DNA from: Desulfobacterales bacterium
Lineage (GTDB): Bacteria; Desulfobacterota; Desulfobacteria; Desulfobacterales; Desulfobacteraceae
Length of the DNA stretch: 64,000 nucleotides
Reading direction: 5' to 3'
NCBI GenBank assembly: GCA_023143455.1
Contig: JAGLHT010000001.1
Coordinates: 1 to 64,000 of the forward strand
Part shown: positions 41,533-50,298 of the stretch, in pieces
How positions within the stretch are numbered: the first letter of the stretch is position 1
How the letters are laid out: the number at the start of each line of letters is the position of its first letter
Notes under the pieces: generated by a model
What the model was told of the DNA's origin: nothing
Databases searched by the model: none
What the model saw: the letters and a program-made list of their open reading frames with translations, nothing else
Made by a program: the position numbers and the translations under genes

Positions 41533-42153
41533 ATGAAGAAAATAGCAATTATTAATTATGGGCTAGGAAACCTTCGTTCTGTTGCTGGAGCTGTGGAAAG
41601 GGTGGGGTTTAAGCCTTTAATTACAAATAGCCCTAAAGAAATAAGAGACTCGGAGAAAATGATTATCCCAGGTGTCGGCGCATTTGGTGACGGGATTAAA
41701 AATATCAATGAATTAAATATAATAACCGACTTGGAAAAATTTATTTATGAGGATAAGAAACCTGTTTTAGGTATTTGTCTTGGATTTCAGCTTATGGCTT
41801 TGTCTAGTTGTGAGTTTGGTAGGCATGATGGGCTTGGTTGGATTGACGCTACAGTAGAAAAAATGGAAGGTAATAATGGTGCATATAGATTGCCCCATGT
41901 TGGGTGGAGTGATTTGATTCAACTACAAAGTAGTATTTTATTTGAGAAGATACCTAAAGAAGCTCTTTTTTACTATGTTCACTCTTATCATGTTGTTTGT
42001 AAAACAACAAAAAATATTATTGGTGAATGTGAATATGGGAATAAATTTGTTTCTGTAATTGAAAAAGATAATATTTATGGCACACAATTTCACCCTGAGA
42101 AGAGTCAAAAATGGGGTCTGCAACTATTGAAGAACTTTCTTGAGAAAGCATAA
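41533..42153 (+). CDS. hisH: HisH-like glutamine amidotransferase subunit
   Basis: A 206-residue class I glutaminase. The nucleophile is C82 in GICLGFQLM, and the catalytic His/Glu occur in GTQFHPEKSQKWG. It is the paralog of histidine-pathway HisH found in surface glycan loci, where it supplies ammonia to a HisF-like partner and a WbuX-like amidotransferase. It is followed after 3 bases by the HisF-like gene. Histidine genes are absent around it, supporting the glycan role. Confidence 0.87.
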   Translation: MKKIAIINYGLGNLRSVAGAVERVGFKPLITNSPKEIRDSEKMIIPGVGAFGDGIKNINELNIITDLEKFIYEDKKPVLGICLGFQLMALSSCEFGRHDGLGWIDATVEKMEGNNGAYRLPHVGWSDLIQLQSSILFEKIPKEALFYYVHSYHVVCKTTKNIIGECEYGNKFVSVIEKDNIYGTQFHPEKSQKWGLQLLKNFLEKA

Positions 42154-42156
42154 TAA

Positions 42157-42903
42157 ATGGTTAGAAAACGCCTAATAATAGTTCTAACTTTTAATAACGG
42201 AGTGCTTTTCAGGACAAGGAATTTTCAACCTGATTACAGATATACTTTGAATTTTGTTGATGCATGGTCTGTAGATGAAGTTATTTTGTTAGATATTAGT
42301 AGGCCTGGAAAAGGCAACAGAGAAATTTTTTATAATGTTGTTAAAAAGTTTGCTAGAAATTGTTTTGTACCATTAACCGTTGGGGGAGGGGTAAGAAACC
42401 TTGATGATTTCAAACTATTGTTAGGTGTTGGTGCGGATAAAGTTGCAGTGAATACTGGCTTTATCGAAAATGATAGATTAGTAGAGGAAGCTTCGAAATT
42501 ATATGGATCCCAATGCGTAGTTGTTTCAATGGATGTAAAAAAAAACCAAAACAGTGGATATGATGTCTATTCGCATTTTGGTACTAAACGAATTGGCTCT
42601 GACGCTGTTAGCTTTTCAAAGCATGCAGTTGACAAAGGGGCTGGGGAAATCCTAGTACAATCAATCGATAGAGATGGTATGCTTGAAGGGTATGATAATG
42701 AAATAGCGGCTTTGATTTCTAAATCAGTTTCGGTTCCAATTCTTTTATGTAGCGGAGCTGGTAATTGGGAGCATTTTGTTCAAGGCTTTTCTAAAGGTTG
42801 TGCTTCTGGAGTGTGCACTACAAATATTTATCACTTTACAGAAAGCAGTATTAATAGCGCAAAAAAATATATAATGAAGAAGAATATAAATATTAGAATT
42901 TGA
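42157..42903 (+). CDS. hisF: HisF-like partner lacking the first catalytic Asp
   Basis: A 248-residue (beta/alpha)8 barrel related to HisF. The VPLTVGGGVRNLDDF phosphate loop and the later VVVSMDVKK aspartate (canonical D130) are kept. The N-terminal strand that carries D11 in biosynthetic HisF reads LTFNNGVLFRTRNF, so that catalytic residue is missing. This fits the glycan-locus HisF2 group, which should pass ammonia from HisH rather than form imidazole-glycerol phosphate. It lies between HisH-like and WbuX-like genes. Confidence 0.85.
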   Translation: MVRKRLIIVLTFNNGVLFRTRNFQPDYRYTLNFVDAWSVDEVILLDISRPGKGNREIFYNVVKKFARNCFVPLTVGGGVRNLDDFKLLLGVGADKVAVNTGFIENDRLVEEASKLYGSQCVVVSMDVKKNQNSGYDVYSHFGTKRIGSDAVSFSKHAVDKGAGEILVQSIDRDGMLEGYDNEIAALISKSVSVPILLCSGAGNWEHFVQGFSKGCASGVCTTNIYHFTESSINSAKKYIMKKNINIRI

Positions 42904-42910
42904 GTTTAAT

Positions 42911-44083
42911 ATGGAGGTGAGTTTGGTTTATTTACCTGATGATGAAACAGAGATTGGCGCCAGAAAAATATCCTATTGTAAAAAATGTCTGATGCCAGAT
43001 TCAAGACCAAGGATTGTATTTGATGACCTTGGAGTATGCAATGCATGTAGATACTCAGAGGAAAAGGTCTTAGGAATTGATTGGGCCGCAAGGGAAGAAG
43101 AATTTAACAAAGTACTTAATAATTATAGGTCAAAGGATAATTCTTGGGATTGTATTGTGCCGTGGAGCGGTGGAAAAGATAGTAGCGCGATTGCATTCAA
43201 ATTAAAGTATGAGTTTGATATGAACCCCTTATTAGTGACATTTTCTCCCATGATGCCAACTGAGACTGGCAATCATAATCGTGAGGAATTAATAAAGGCA
43301 GGGTTTGACCATATTTTTTTTCGACCTAATCAAAAAGTTCACCGTTATCTTGCAAAACGATTTTTTATTGAAAGAGGACATCCAAAAATTGCTTGGGATG
43401 CTGGAGTAAACACTATTCCAGTTCAAGTTGCTGTTCAGTATAATATACCTCTAATTTTTTATGCGGAGCACGGTGAGACTGAATATGGTGGAAAAGTTTT
43501 AAATCAAGAATCAGCAAAATTAAGGACTTTTACTGAGGTTATAGAACATCAGATCGGTGACGATCCTAAAAATTGGATTGATGAGAAAGTTTCAGAAAAA
43601 GATATTTTACCATATTTGTATCCAAATTCTAATGATGTCGATAAGGTTGATATAAAAGCTTATTACTTTGGATATTTTTTTAGGTGGAGCATGTTTGAAA
43701 ATTATAATTTTATAAAAGAAAAAATCGATTTTAAGATTCATCCTAATGGCCGCACATCAGGCACTTTTACAAATTTTGACAGCATTGATGACAAAATGGA
43801 CCCTCTTTATTATTATATGCAATATATTAAATTCGGATTTGGTAGAACTGTTCGAGACGCCTCACGCTTTATTCAAAATGGTCATATGACATATCACGAG
43901 GGTTTAGAAAATGCAAAAAAATATGACGGAGAGTTTCCAAACGAGCATCTTGATGAAGTGCTTACTTATTTAGACATTAATGAAGAGCAGTTCAATGAGA
44001 TTGTTGAAAAACATCGCAACGATGAAATCTGGAATAAAAATGATGGTGATTGGAAGCTTAATTACCCTCTTCCTGGCAATTAA
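42911..44083 (+). CDS. WbuX/PseA-like N-acetyl sugar amidotransferase
   Basis: A PP-loop enzyme of up to 390 residues in the N-acetyl sugar amidotransferase family (WbpG, PseA, WbuX). These use ammonia from HisH/HisF to turn an N-acetyl group into an acetamidino group. It has zinc cysteines C23/C26 and C43/C46, and the ATP loop PWSGGKDSS near 84-92. The ATG at 42911 may not be the start: GGAGG at 42913-42917 is perfectly spaced for a TTG at 42923, giving 386 residues. It follows the HisF-like gene by 7 bases. Confidence 0.87.
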   Translation: MEVSLVYLPDDETEIGARKISYCKKCLMPDSRPRIVFDDLGVCNACRYSEEKVLGIDWAAREEEFNKVLNNYRSKDNSWDCIVPWSGGKDSSAIAFKLKYEFDMNPLLVTFSPMMPTETGNHNREELIKAGFDHIFFRPNQKVHRYLAKRFFIERGHPKIAWDAGVNTIPVQVAVQYNIPLIFYAEHGETEYGGKVLNQESAKLRTFTEVIEHQIGDDPKNWIDEKVSEKDILPYLYPNSNDVDKVDIKAYYFGYFFRWSMFENYNFIKEKIDFKIHPNGRTSGTFTNFDSIDDKMDPLYYYMQYIKFGFGRTVRDASRFIQNGHMTYHEGLENAKKYDGEFPNEHLDEVLTYLDINEEQFNEIVEKHRNDEIWNKNDGDWKLNYPLPGN

Positions 44084-44116
44084 ACGATATTTTTAGTTTT
44101 TGAGGAGTAAATTATT

Positions 44117-45004
44117 ATGAGTGATCAATATAAAGAATTTCCATGTGATATTTGTGGATCCAAGGATGCTGAAGAGGTTCCATATGCAAAATTATATTCA
44201 GATGGTCAAGAAATTCATATTTGTAAAAAATGTGGTTTTGTGTATGTGAAATATCGTAGAGACTCTGATTCAGTCGCAAAAACATGGGATAAAATTTATT
44301 CATCTGATGTGAAAATTTCCACACCATACTCACCTAAAATTCCAGCTGTAAAAGCCCGCCAAACATATGTCGCTGAATTTTTAGATGTTAACCTCGGTCT
44401 AGATGGGAAAAAAATAGTTGATATAGGTGCAGGAGACGGCCAATTTTTAAAGATCGTAAAAGATAATTATGATGCCAGTGTATTTGGAGTAGAACCATAT
44501 CAAAACAACTGTGATAAAATGAATAGCAATAGTATTGATTGCTTCTGTGGTACCATTGAATCATACTGTGATTCAAAAGATTATCAAAAAGCAGATATAG
44601 CCACTATCATGTGGACTCTAGAGAATTGTGCATCCTGTAGAGATATGCTTTTCGGCGCTAGAAATTTATTAAAAGAAGATGGCTATGTAATAGTTGCCAC
44701 AGGTAGCAGAATTCTAGTTCCATTTAAAAAACCTCTTCAAAATTATATTGGTACAAATCCAGCAGATACACATTGTTTTAGATTTAGTGCTAATACTCTT
44801 CGGGCACTGCTTGCTGTAAATGGGTTTGAAACAGTGTATATTAATAGATATATTGATACAGATCATTTGTGTGTAATAGGGCAAAAAAAACCAGAAGATT
44901 CTAAAATTGAATGGCAAGGCGATGATTTTTTGTCAGTTTATGATTTTTTTGAGCGATGGCATAAGGAAAATATTTATTACCTTAACAATAAAGGTGATCA
45001 GTAA
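44117..45004 (+). CDS. SAM-dependent methyltransferase with N-terminal Zn-binding motif
   Basis: A 295-residue class I methyltransferase. The N terminus has CDICGS and CKKCGF, a zinc knuckle common in sugar-modifying methyltransferases, and the core has the SAM loop IVDIGAGDGQFLKIV. It lacks the C-terminal Methyltransf_14-type domain of the C-methyltransferase at 32474. The ribosome site is TGAGGAG. It sits between the amidotransferase module and an aminotransferase, so it probably methylates a sugar or its amine. Confidence 0.8.
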   Translation: MSDQYKEFPCDICGSKDAEEVPYAKLYSDGQEIHICKKCGFVYVKYRRDSDSVAKTWDKIYSSDVKISTPYSPKIPAVKARQTYVAEFLDVNLGLDGKKIVDIGAGDGQFLKIVKDNYDASVFGVEPYQNNCDKMNSNSIDCFCGTIESYCDSKDYQKADIATIMWTLENCASCRDMLFGARNLLKEDGYVIVATGSRILVPFKKPLQNYIGTNPADTHCFRFSANTLRALLAVNGFETVYINRYIDTDHLCVIGQKKPEDSKIEWQGDDFLSVYDFFERWHKENIYYLNNKGDQ

Positions 45005-45027
45005 ATTTTTTTTCAAAAGGGAAGATT

Positions 45028-46305
45028 ATGACTAAACTTGCTATTTTGGGCGGGGAATCTTTAATTGATAAGCAATTGAAACCATACAGATCCATTGGGC
45101 CTTTGGAAATCAAGGCTGTTGAAGAAACCATGCGAACAGGTGTGATTTCAGGTTTTTATGGGGACTTCTGTAATGAGTTTTGGGGAGGCCCTAAGGTTAA
45201 TGAGTTTGAAAACACATGGGCTTCTCGTTTTGATGTGAGACATGCAGTAACTGTGAATTCAGCAACTTCTGCACTTTATGCAGCCATTGGAGCCATTGGA
45301 ATCTCTCCGGGTGATGAAGTTATTGTACCACCATATACTATGTCAGCAACTGTTATGGCACCTATTGTTTATGGTGGTATTCCTGTGTTTGCAGATATTG
45401 AGTCAGATACTTTTGGCTTAGATCCTGAGTCTGTTAGACAAGCCATAACATCCAAAACAAAGGCTATTTTAACAGTTAATCTATTTGGCCATACATCTCA
45501 ACTTGATGAGCTAATGGATATTGCTAAACAAAACAATATTTACCTTATAGAAGATAATGCTCAAGGTCCTTTGGCAGAAGATAATGGTAGACTCGCAGGT
45601 ACAATAGGCCATATAGGAGTTTTTAGTTTAAATTATCATAAGCACATACATACTGGTGAAGGTGGTATTTGTGTTACAGATGATGATAACTTGGCATTAC
45701 GAATGAAACTCATAAGAAATCATGGTGAGAATGTTGTTGAACCGTTAGAAATTGATGATCTCACTAATCTTATAGGTTTTAATTTTAGATTAACTGAAAT
45801 ACAAGCTGCTATAGGGATAGAGCAACTAAAAAAAATTGATCACCATGTTGAAAAAAGAGAAAAAATAGCAAAATCACTATCTGAAAGCTTGAATGATTTA
45901 CCCGGGATTTTTCCTCCTATTATTAGGAAGGGGTGTCGGCACGTATTCTATGTATGGGGGGCAAAATTTGATGAAAAAATAGTTGGTGTAAGCCGTGATG
46001 TTTTTAGTAAAGCCCTTGAAATGGAAGGTTTCCCTCATTTTACCGGTTATTGTAAGCCTTTATATCATTTGCCTGTTTTTCAGAAACAAGTTGCATTTGG
46101 TAACCAAGGACATCCTTTTAATATTAATAAAAATGTTAATTATGAAAAGACTGATTGCCCAGTTTGCGAATATATGTATCAAAAGGCATTTATTGGATTT
46201 GAACCGTGTGCATATGACATAAATGATAATGACTTAGATTTGTTGATTGCTGCTTTTAGAAAGGTATATAATCAGAAGGACAAGCTAATAACTATGAGTA
46301 AATAA
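45028..46305 (+). CDS. DegT/DnrJ/EryC1/StrS-family sugar aminotransferase
   Basis: A 425-residue PLP-dependent aminotransferase acting on keto sugars. The PLP lysine is K207 in NYHKHIHTGEGG, and VNSATSALYAAIGA, EDNAQGP and IGFNFRLTEIQAAIG are conserved. It differs from the dehydratase at 57574, where the same position is histidine. The stop overlaps the start of the SpsF-like gene by one base. It probably makes an amino sugar that is then activated or oxidised by the next genes. Confidence 0.87.
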   Translation: MTKLAILGGESLIDKQLKPYRSIGPLEIKAVEETMRTGVISGFYGDFCNEFWGGPKVNEFENTWASRFDVRHAVTVNSATSALYAAIGAIGISPGDEVIVPPYTMSATVMAPIVYGGIPVFADIESDTFGLDPESVRQAITSKTKAILTVNLFGHTSQLDELMDIAKQNNIYLIEDNAQGPLAEDNGRLAGTIGHIGVFSLNYHKHIHTGEGGICVTDDDNLALRMKLIRNHGENVVEPLEIDDLTNLIGFNFRLTEIQAAIGIEQLKKIDHHVEKREKIAKSLSESLNDLPGIFPPIIRKGCRHVFYVWGAKFDEKIVGVSRDVFSKALEMEGFPHFTGYCKPLYHLPVFQKQVAFGNQGHPFNINKNVNYEKTDCPVCEYMYQKAFIGFEPCAYDINDNDLDLLIAAFRKVYNQKDKLITMSK

Positions 46306-47030
46306 TGATTAGAATTATTGCTAGTATAGAGGCCAGAATGGGCTCATCCAGACTACCTGGGAAAGTTTTATCAGATGTTTGTGGTCAACCTGCTTTGTCA
46401 CGTCTTTTAAAACGGCTCAAGCGATGTGAAAAATTAGATGATATTATTCTTGCTACTACTACTTCTCCAAAAGATGACCTTCTTGTTAAATGGGCTGAAT
46501 CAGTACAACTTAAATATATTCGTGGTAGTGAAAAAGATGTTTTGTCAAGAGTTGTGCAAGCCCATCAAAGAATGAAAACAGATATTATTGTTGAAATTTG
46601 TGGTGACATGATACTTCTTGATCCAGAGTTGATTGACAGAGGGATTCAAACATTTTTAAATAAAAAATGTGATGTGGTTACAACAACAAATAAGCCTTCA
46701 TATCCAATCGGGATTGATGTAGTCATCTTTAGATATGATGATATAGAATGGATAGAAAAAAATATATTTGATCTCGAAGTCAGAGAACATGTGTCTTTGT
46801 ATTTTTTTAACAATCCTGAAAAGTATAAAATTATTAATTTGACAGCACCTGACGCATATAAGTTCCCAAATTATAGATTGGTTCTTGATTATTATGAAGA
46901 TCTTGATTTGATAAGACAAATTTATAAGAGGTTAGAGCCTGATTTTGGTGACAATTTTAGTATCCATGAGATAATTGAATTGTTGAAGAGAGAGCCTGAA
47001 TTATTAAAAATTAATAGTCATTTAAAGTAA
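46305..47030 (+). CDS. SpsF-like cytidylyltransferase-family protein (second copy)
   Basis: A 241-residue protein related to SpsF and CMP-Kdo synthetase. The nucleotide loop IEARMGSSRLPGKVL is closer to consensus than in the protein at 36337; VEICGDMILLDPEL is the expected metal region. It is not a tandem duplicate of the other copy, as most of the sequence differs. It overlaps the aminotransferase stop and is followed by a Gfo/Idh oxidoreductase, so it belongs to that module. Confidence 0.8.
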   Translation: MIRIIASIEARMGSSRLPGKVLSDVCGQPALSRLLKRLKRCEKLDDIILATTTSPKDDLLVKWAESVQLKYIRGSEKDVLSRVVQAHQRMKTDIIVEICGDMILLDPELIDRGIQTFLNKKCDVVTTTNKPSYPIGIDVVIFRYDDIEWIEKNIFDLEVREHVSLYFFNNPEKYKIINLTAPDAYKFPNYRLVLDYYEDLDLIRQIYKRLEPDFGDNFSIHEIIELLKREPELLKINSHLK

Positions 47031-47031
47031 T

Positions 47032-48021
47032 ATGAGTAATCCATTAAAGACCATAATAATTGGCTTTGGACAGATTTCTACCGGCTTTTCAGAAGATCCT
47101 GAAATGGCAAAACATTTCAAGTATGCAACCCATGCTCAGGTTTTAGCTGATAATGAAAAATTTTCATTGGAAGCGGTTGTTGATCCATCAGATAAAGCAA
47201 TTGAGATTGCAAAATCAAAATGGAGGATTCCGATTGCAGTGAAAAATATAGAAGAACTACCTAAATCTTTTTCACCCGAAATTGCTGTGATTGCAACACC
47301 TCCTGATTGTCGAAAAGAGATTTTAAGCAAACTGCCAAGTCTCAAAGGTATTATACTTGAAAAGCCTATTGGCACAAATATCAAGGACTCCCAAAAATTT
47401 GTTAATGAATGCAAAAATAGAGGCTTGACAGTGCAGGTTAATTTTTGGAGGAGAGGTGATGAGTTTTTTCAAAAACTTGCAAATGGCGAATTGGAAAAAA
47501 TGATCGGAAAACCACAAGTTGCTTTTGGATTGTATGGAAACGGGTTAAAAAATAATGGGAGCCATTTAATAGATTTTGCAAAAATGTTATTTGGTAATAT
47601 CAAAGATATATCTGTGCCTTTTAATGAATCAGCTTACCTGGAAGGTCCAATAAAGAATGATGTCAATATTTCTTTTAGTTTAAATTTTAGCGATAATATT
47701 AATGTTGCATTTCAACCTGTCCCTTTTAAAAACTACCGTGAAGTAGGTATAGATATCTGGGGAGAAAAAGGTAGACTTGCACTGTTGCAAGAAAGCCTTG
47801 GTATATATTATTATCCTAAAAGTAGGAATAGAGGCCTTTTAAATGAATTTGAAATAGCTTCTGACAATTTAATCAAGGTTAATCCAACATGCGGCATGGC
47901 CCTATTTAGGCTATACGATAACCTATTCAAAGCAATAAAAACTGGTGAAAATTTATGGAGCACATTGGATGGGGCTATGATAGTTGATGAGGTTATACAT
48001 AATATTTTAAGTGAAATTTAG
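47032..48021 (+). CDS. Gfo/Idh/MocA-family oxidoreductase
   Basis: A 329-residue NAD(P)-dependent dehydrogenase. The N-terminal Rossmann domain starts TIIIGFGQIS, followed by ATPPDCRKE and the EKPIG motif with catalytic lysine (IILEKPIGTN). The C-terminal domain has GLYGNGLKNNGSHLIDFAKM. Enzymes of this family in amino-sugar clusters oxidise or reduce a sugar hydroxyl or ketone. It lies one base after the SpsF-like gene. Confidence 0.85.
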   Translation: MSNPLKTIIIGFGQISTGFSEDPEMAKHFKYATHAQVLADNEKFSLEAVVDPSDKAIEIAKSKWRIPIAVKNIEELPKSFSPEIAVIATPPDCRKEILSKLPSLKGIILEKPIGTNIKDSQKFVNECKNRGLTVQVNFWRRGDEFFQKLANGELEKMIGKPQVAFGLYGNGLKNNGSHLIDFAKMLFGNIKDISVPFNESAYLEGPIKNDVNISFSLNFSDNINVAFQPVPFKNYREVGIDIWGEKGRLALLQESLGIYYYPKSRNRGLLNEFEIASDNLIKVNPTCGMALFRLYDNLFKAIKTGENLWSTLDGAMIVDEVIHNILSEI

Positions 48022-48030
48022 AGGCAGTTT

Positions 48031-49143
48031 ATGAGTAAGAATAAGAATAGTAATAAATATATTTGGAAGCGATTATCAAAATTCAAAGTATCTAAAAAAA
48101 ATAAAGAGACATGGGCTCTTGAACATAGAGAAGAAAATTATGAATTTTTTGTTAATACATACTTTGGTAAAAAAATTGATATTTCAAGAATTAAAAAAGA
48201 TTGGCCATTTCAAAGGGAAATTGACTTAACAAATGAGAAGTTTAACTTTTTTAAAGACGCAGCAAAGTTTAATATTGTTGACCATTGTCCTGTCTGTAAT
48301 AGCAAATTGACTGATGCAATACACTATTTAACAATTTGTAATGTTGACTATTTAGAGTGCTCAAATTGCAGTCATATATTTTCTGATAGGTTTCCTAAAG
48401 CTGAGGTGGCTGAAGAATATTATAAAGAGAATATTGGGAAAAACACCTACTACATTAATCCAGATGAAATTGAATTAAGAGTAAATGAAATCTATTTGCC
48501 GAAAATCGAATGGATTATTAAAGTATATGAAGAAAAATTTAATCGTCGTCCTAAAACAATTTTAGATATTGGTGCAGGCTCAGGACATTTTCTTTATGCT
48601 TGTAAAAAAGGCGGCCTTGAAGTATATGGCGTGGAGTTTAACAAAAATTATATTAATTGGTGTAAAGATAATTTTGATATTGACCTTTGTAATTCAATAG
48701 AAACTGTTAATATTGAAAAACCAGATATTATTTGTAGTTTTAACGTTATTGAACATGCTGTTAACCCTGAAGACTTTATTGATGATTATAAAAAATTAAT
48801 GGGCAAAGAATCATTAGCTATTATTGAAACTCCCAAAGTAAATTCTTTTGGAACCGGTATTCAAGAAGCTTTTCCAAGCGATCCAAGAGGAATGCTTGTC
48901 CCATATGAGCATAATCATCTTTTTACTGATGTGTCTTTAGCAACACTATTATTTAAATGTGGTTTATCAATCAATAGTATTTGGTATTTTGGTCAGGATA
49001 TGTCAGAACTGATTATGCGAATATGTCATGAGAATAACTCAGAAAGCTCAGAGATGATGCAAAAATTATTTCCAAAACTCCAACAACACCTTGATTCTTT
49101 TCGTGCTTCAAATTTAATGATAGTTGCTGGGACTTTATTATAA
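48031..49143 (+). CDS. SAM-dependent methyltransferase (Zn-knuckle type)
   Basis: A 370-residue class I methyltransferase. Unlike the protein at 44117 it has a lysine-rich N-terminal extension of about 85 residues before the zinc cysteines CPVC and CSNC; the SAM loop is ILDIGAGSGHFLYAC and SFNVIEHAVNPEDF follows. The target is unknown. The start has GAGG six bases upstream. It follows the Gfo/Idh gene after 9 bases and completes a five-gene block. Confidence 0.8.
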   Translation: MSKNKNSNKYIWKRLSKFKVSKKNKETWALEHREENYEFFVNTYFGKKIDISRIKKDWPFQREIDLTNEKFNFFKDAAKFNIVDHCPVCNSKLTDAIHYLTICNVDYLECSNCSHIFSDRFPKAEVAEEYYKENIGKNTYYINPDEIELRVNEIYLPKIEWIIKVYEEKFNRRPKTILDIGAGSGHFLYACKKGGLEVYGVEFNKNYINWCKDNFDIDLCNSIETVNIEKPDIICSFNVIEHAVNPEDFIDDYKKLMGKESLAIIETPKVNSFGTGIQEAFPSDPRGMLVPYEHNHLFTDVSLATLLFKCGLSINSIWYFGQDMSELIMRICHENNSESSEMMQKLFPKLQQHLDSFRASNLMIVAGTLL

Positions 49144-49163
49144 AATTTTTTCTTTTACTTAAA

Positions 49164-50282
49164 ATGCATAGGCAAAATAAACATACAATTTTACTTTTTG
49201 CAGAAGATCCTGGAGCTGTAAATTTTATTGCTCCAATTTTTTTTGAACTTTCCTTTTTGGGATTCCCTTCTTTTATTATTTCAAGCGGCACTGCTACAGA
49301 ATATTTAGAGTCGTTAGGTATAAAAGCAACTGTTGTCTCTGATAATACTGATGCAGATGAAATTATCAATAAAATCAACCCTGATTTATATATTACTGGG
49401 ACTTCTGAGAATAGAAATTCATTGGGATTGCTTTTAATCGATTCATGCAGAAAAGCTAATATTATTTCTATTGGAGTAGTTGATGCTTTTATGAATGCTC
49501 AGCTTAGATTTTGTGGAACTGGAAATGACCCTCTTAGATATGTATCTGATTATTTGTTTCTCCCTGATGATATAACAAAAGATGAATATAAGAATATAGG
49601 ATTTCCAGAAGATAAATCTTTTGTTTGTGGACACCCTAATTATGACTATGTCAGACAGAAGGCAATTGAATTAGATAAAAAAAACAGAATAAATATGCGG
49701 CGTAAACTTTTTCCGCTAGCTGAAGAAGAATCTAAAATTATTGCTTTTGCTGCTGAAATTTCAGATGGTCTAGATTCAGATTATTTTAAATATTCTAAAG
49801 ATTATTCACTAAAAGGAAGAGGCCATACTAAAAATAGGACTAATATAGTAATTGAAGAATTTTTAGATGCTGTGAAATCTTTTTCAAGCGACTTGTTTAT
49901 AGTTTTAAGATTGCATCCTAAGAACAATAACGAAGAATTTTCAGACTATTATAAAGAATTTGATCAAATAAGCATTAAAGAATCAGCTTATGAAATAATT
50001 TTTTTTTCAGATTATGTAATCGGTATGACCTCGATGCTTATGACCGAAGCTCTAATTATGGGCAAGCCAACATTTTCAATATTAGTGAAAGAAAGTGAAA
50101 AGAATTGGCTTTCGAACCTGCGTTCTGGCTTAACACCTTATGCAAGTGATAGAGAAACACTAATCAAAGCCTTACCAGAATTTTTAAATAAGAAACAGGC
50201 AATGAGTAGTGATTTTAATGCTATTTTGAGTTTTGATAGTATTAAAAAAATTATAAAACAGATAAAAAATATTTTAGATTGA
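49164..50282 (+). CDS. GT-B-like protein of unknown specificity
   Basis: A 372-residue soluble protein. The overall pattern resembles glycosyltransferase B-fold or UDP-GlcNAc epimerase-like proteins: ILLFAEDPGAVNFIAPI at the start, DLYITGTSENRNSLG, FIVLRLHPKNNNEEF and a C-terminal donor region SDYVIGMTSMLMTEALIMGKP. I do not recognise a named family. Context suggests transfer or polymer assembly. It starts 20 bases after a methyltransferase and ends 16 bases before a radical SAM gene. Confidence 0.55.
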   Translation: MHRQNKHTILLFAEDPGAVNFIAPIFFELSFLGFPSFIISSGTATEYLESLGIKATVVSDNTDADEIINKINPDLYITGTSENRNSLGLLLIDSCRKANIISIGVVDAFMNAQLRFCGTGNDPLRYVSDYLFLPDDITKDEYKNIGFPEDKSFVCGHPNYDYVRQKAIELDKKNRINMRRKLFPLAEEESKIIAFAAEISDGLDSDYFKYSKDYSLKGRGHTKNRTNIVIEEFLDAVKSFSSDLFIVLRLHPKNNNEEFSDYYKEFDQISIKESAYEIIFFSDYVIGMTSMLMTEALIMGKPTFSILVKESEKNWLSNLRSGLTPYASDRETLIKALPEFLNKKQAMSSDFNAILSFDSIKKIIKQIKNILD

Positions 50283-50298
50283 AAGGTATTAGAAGATT

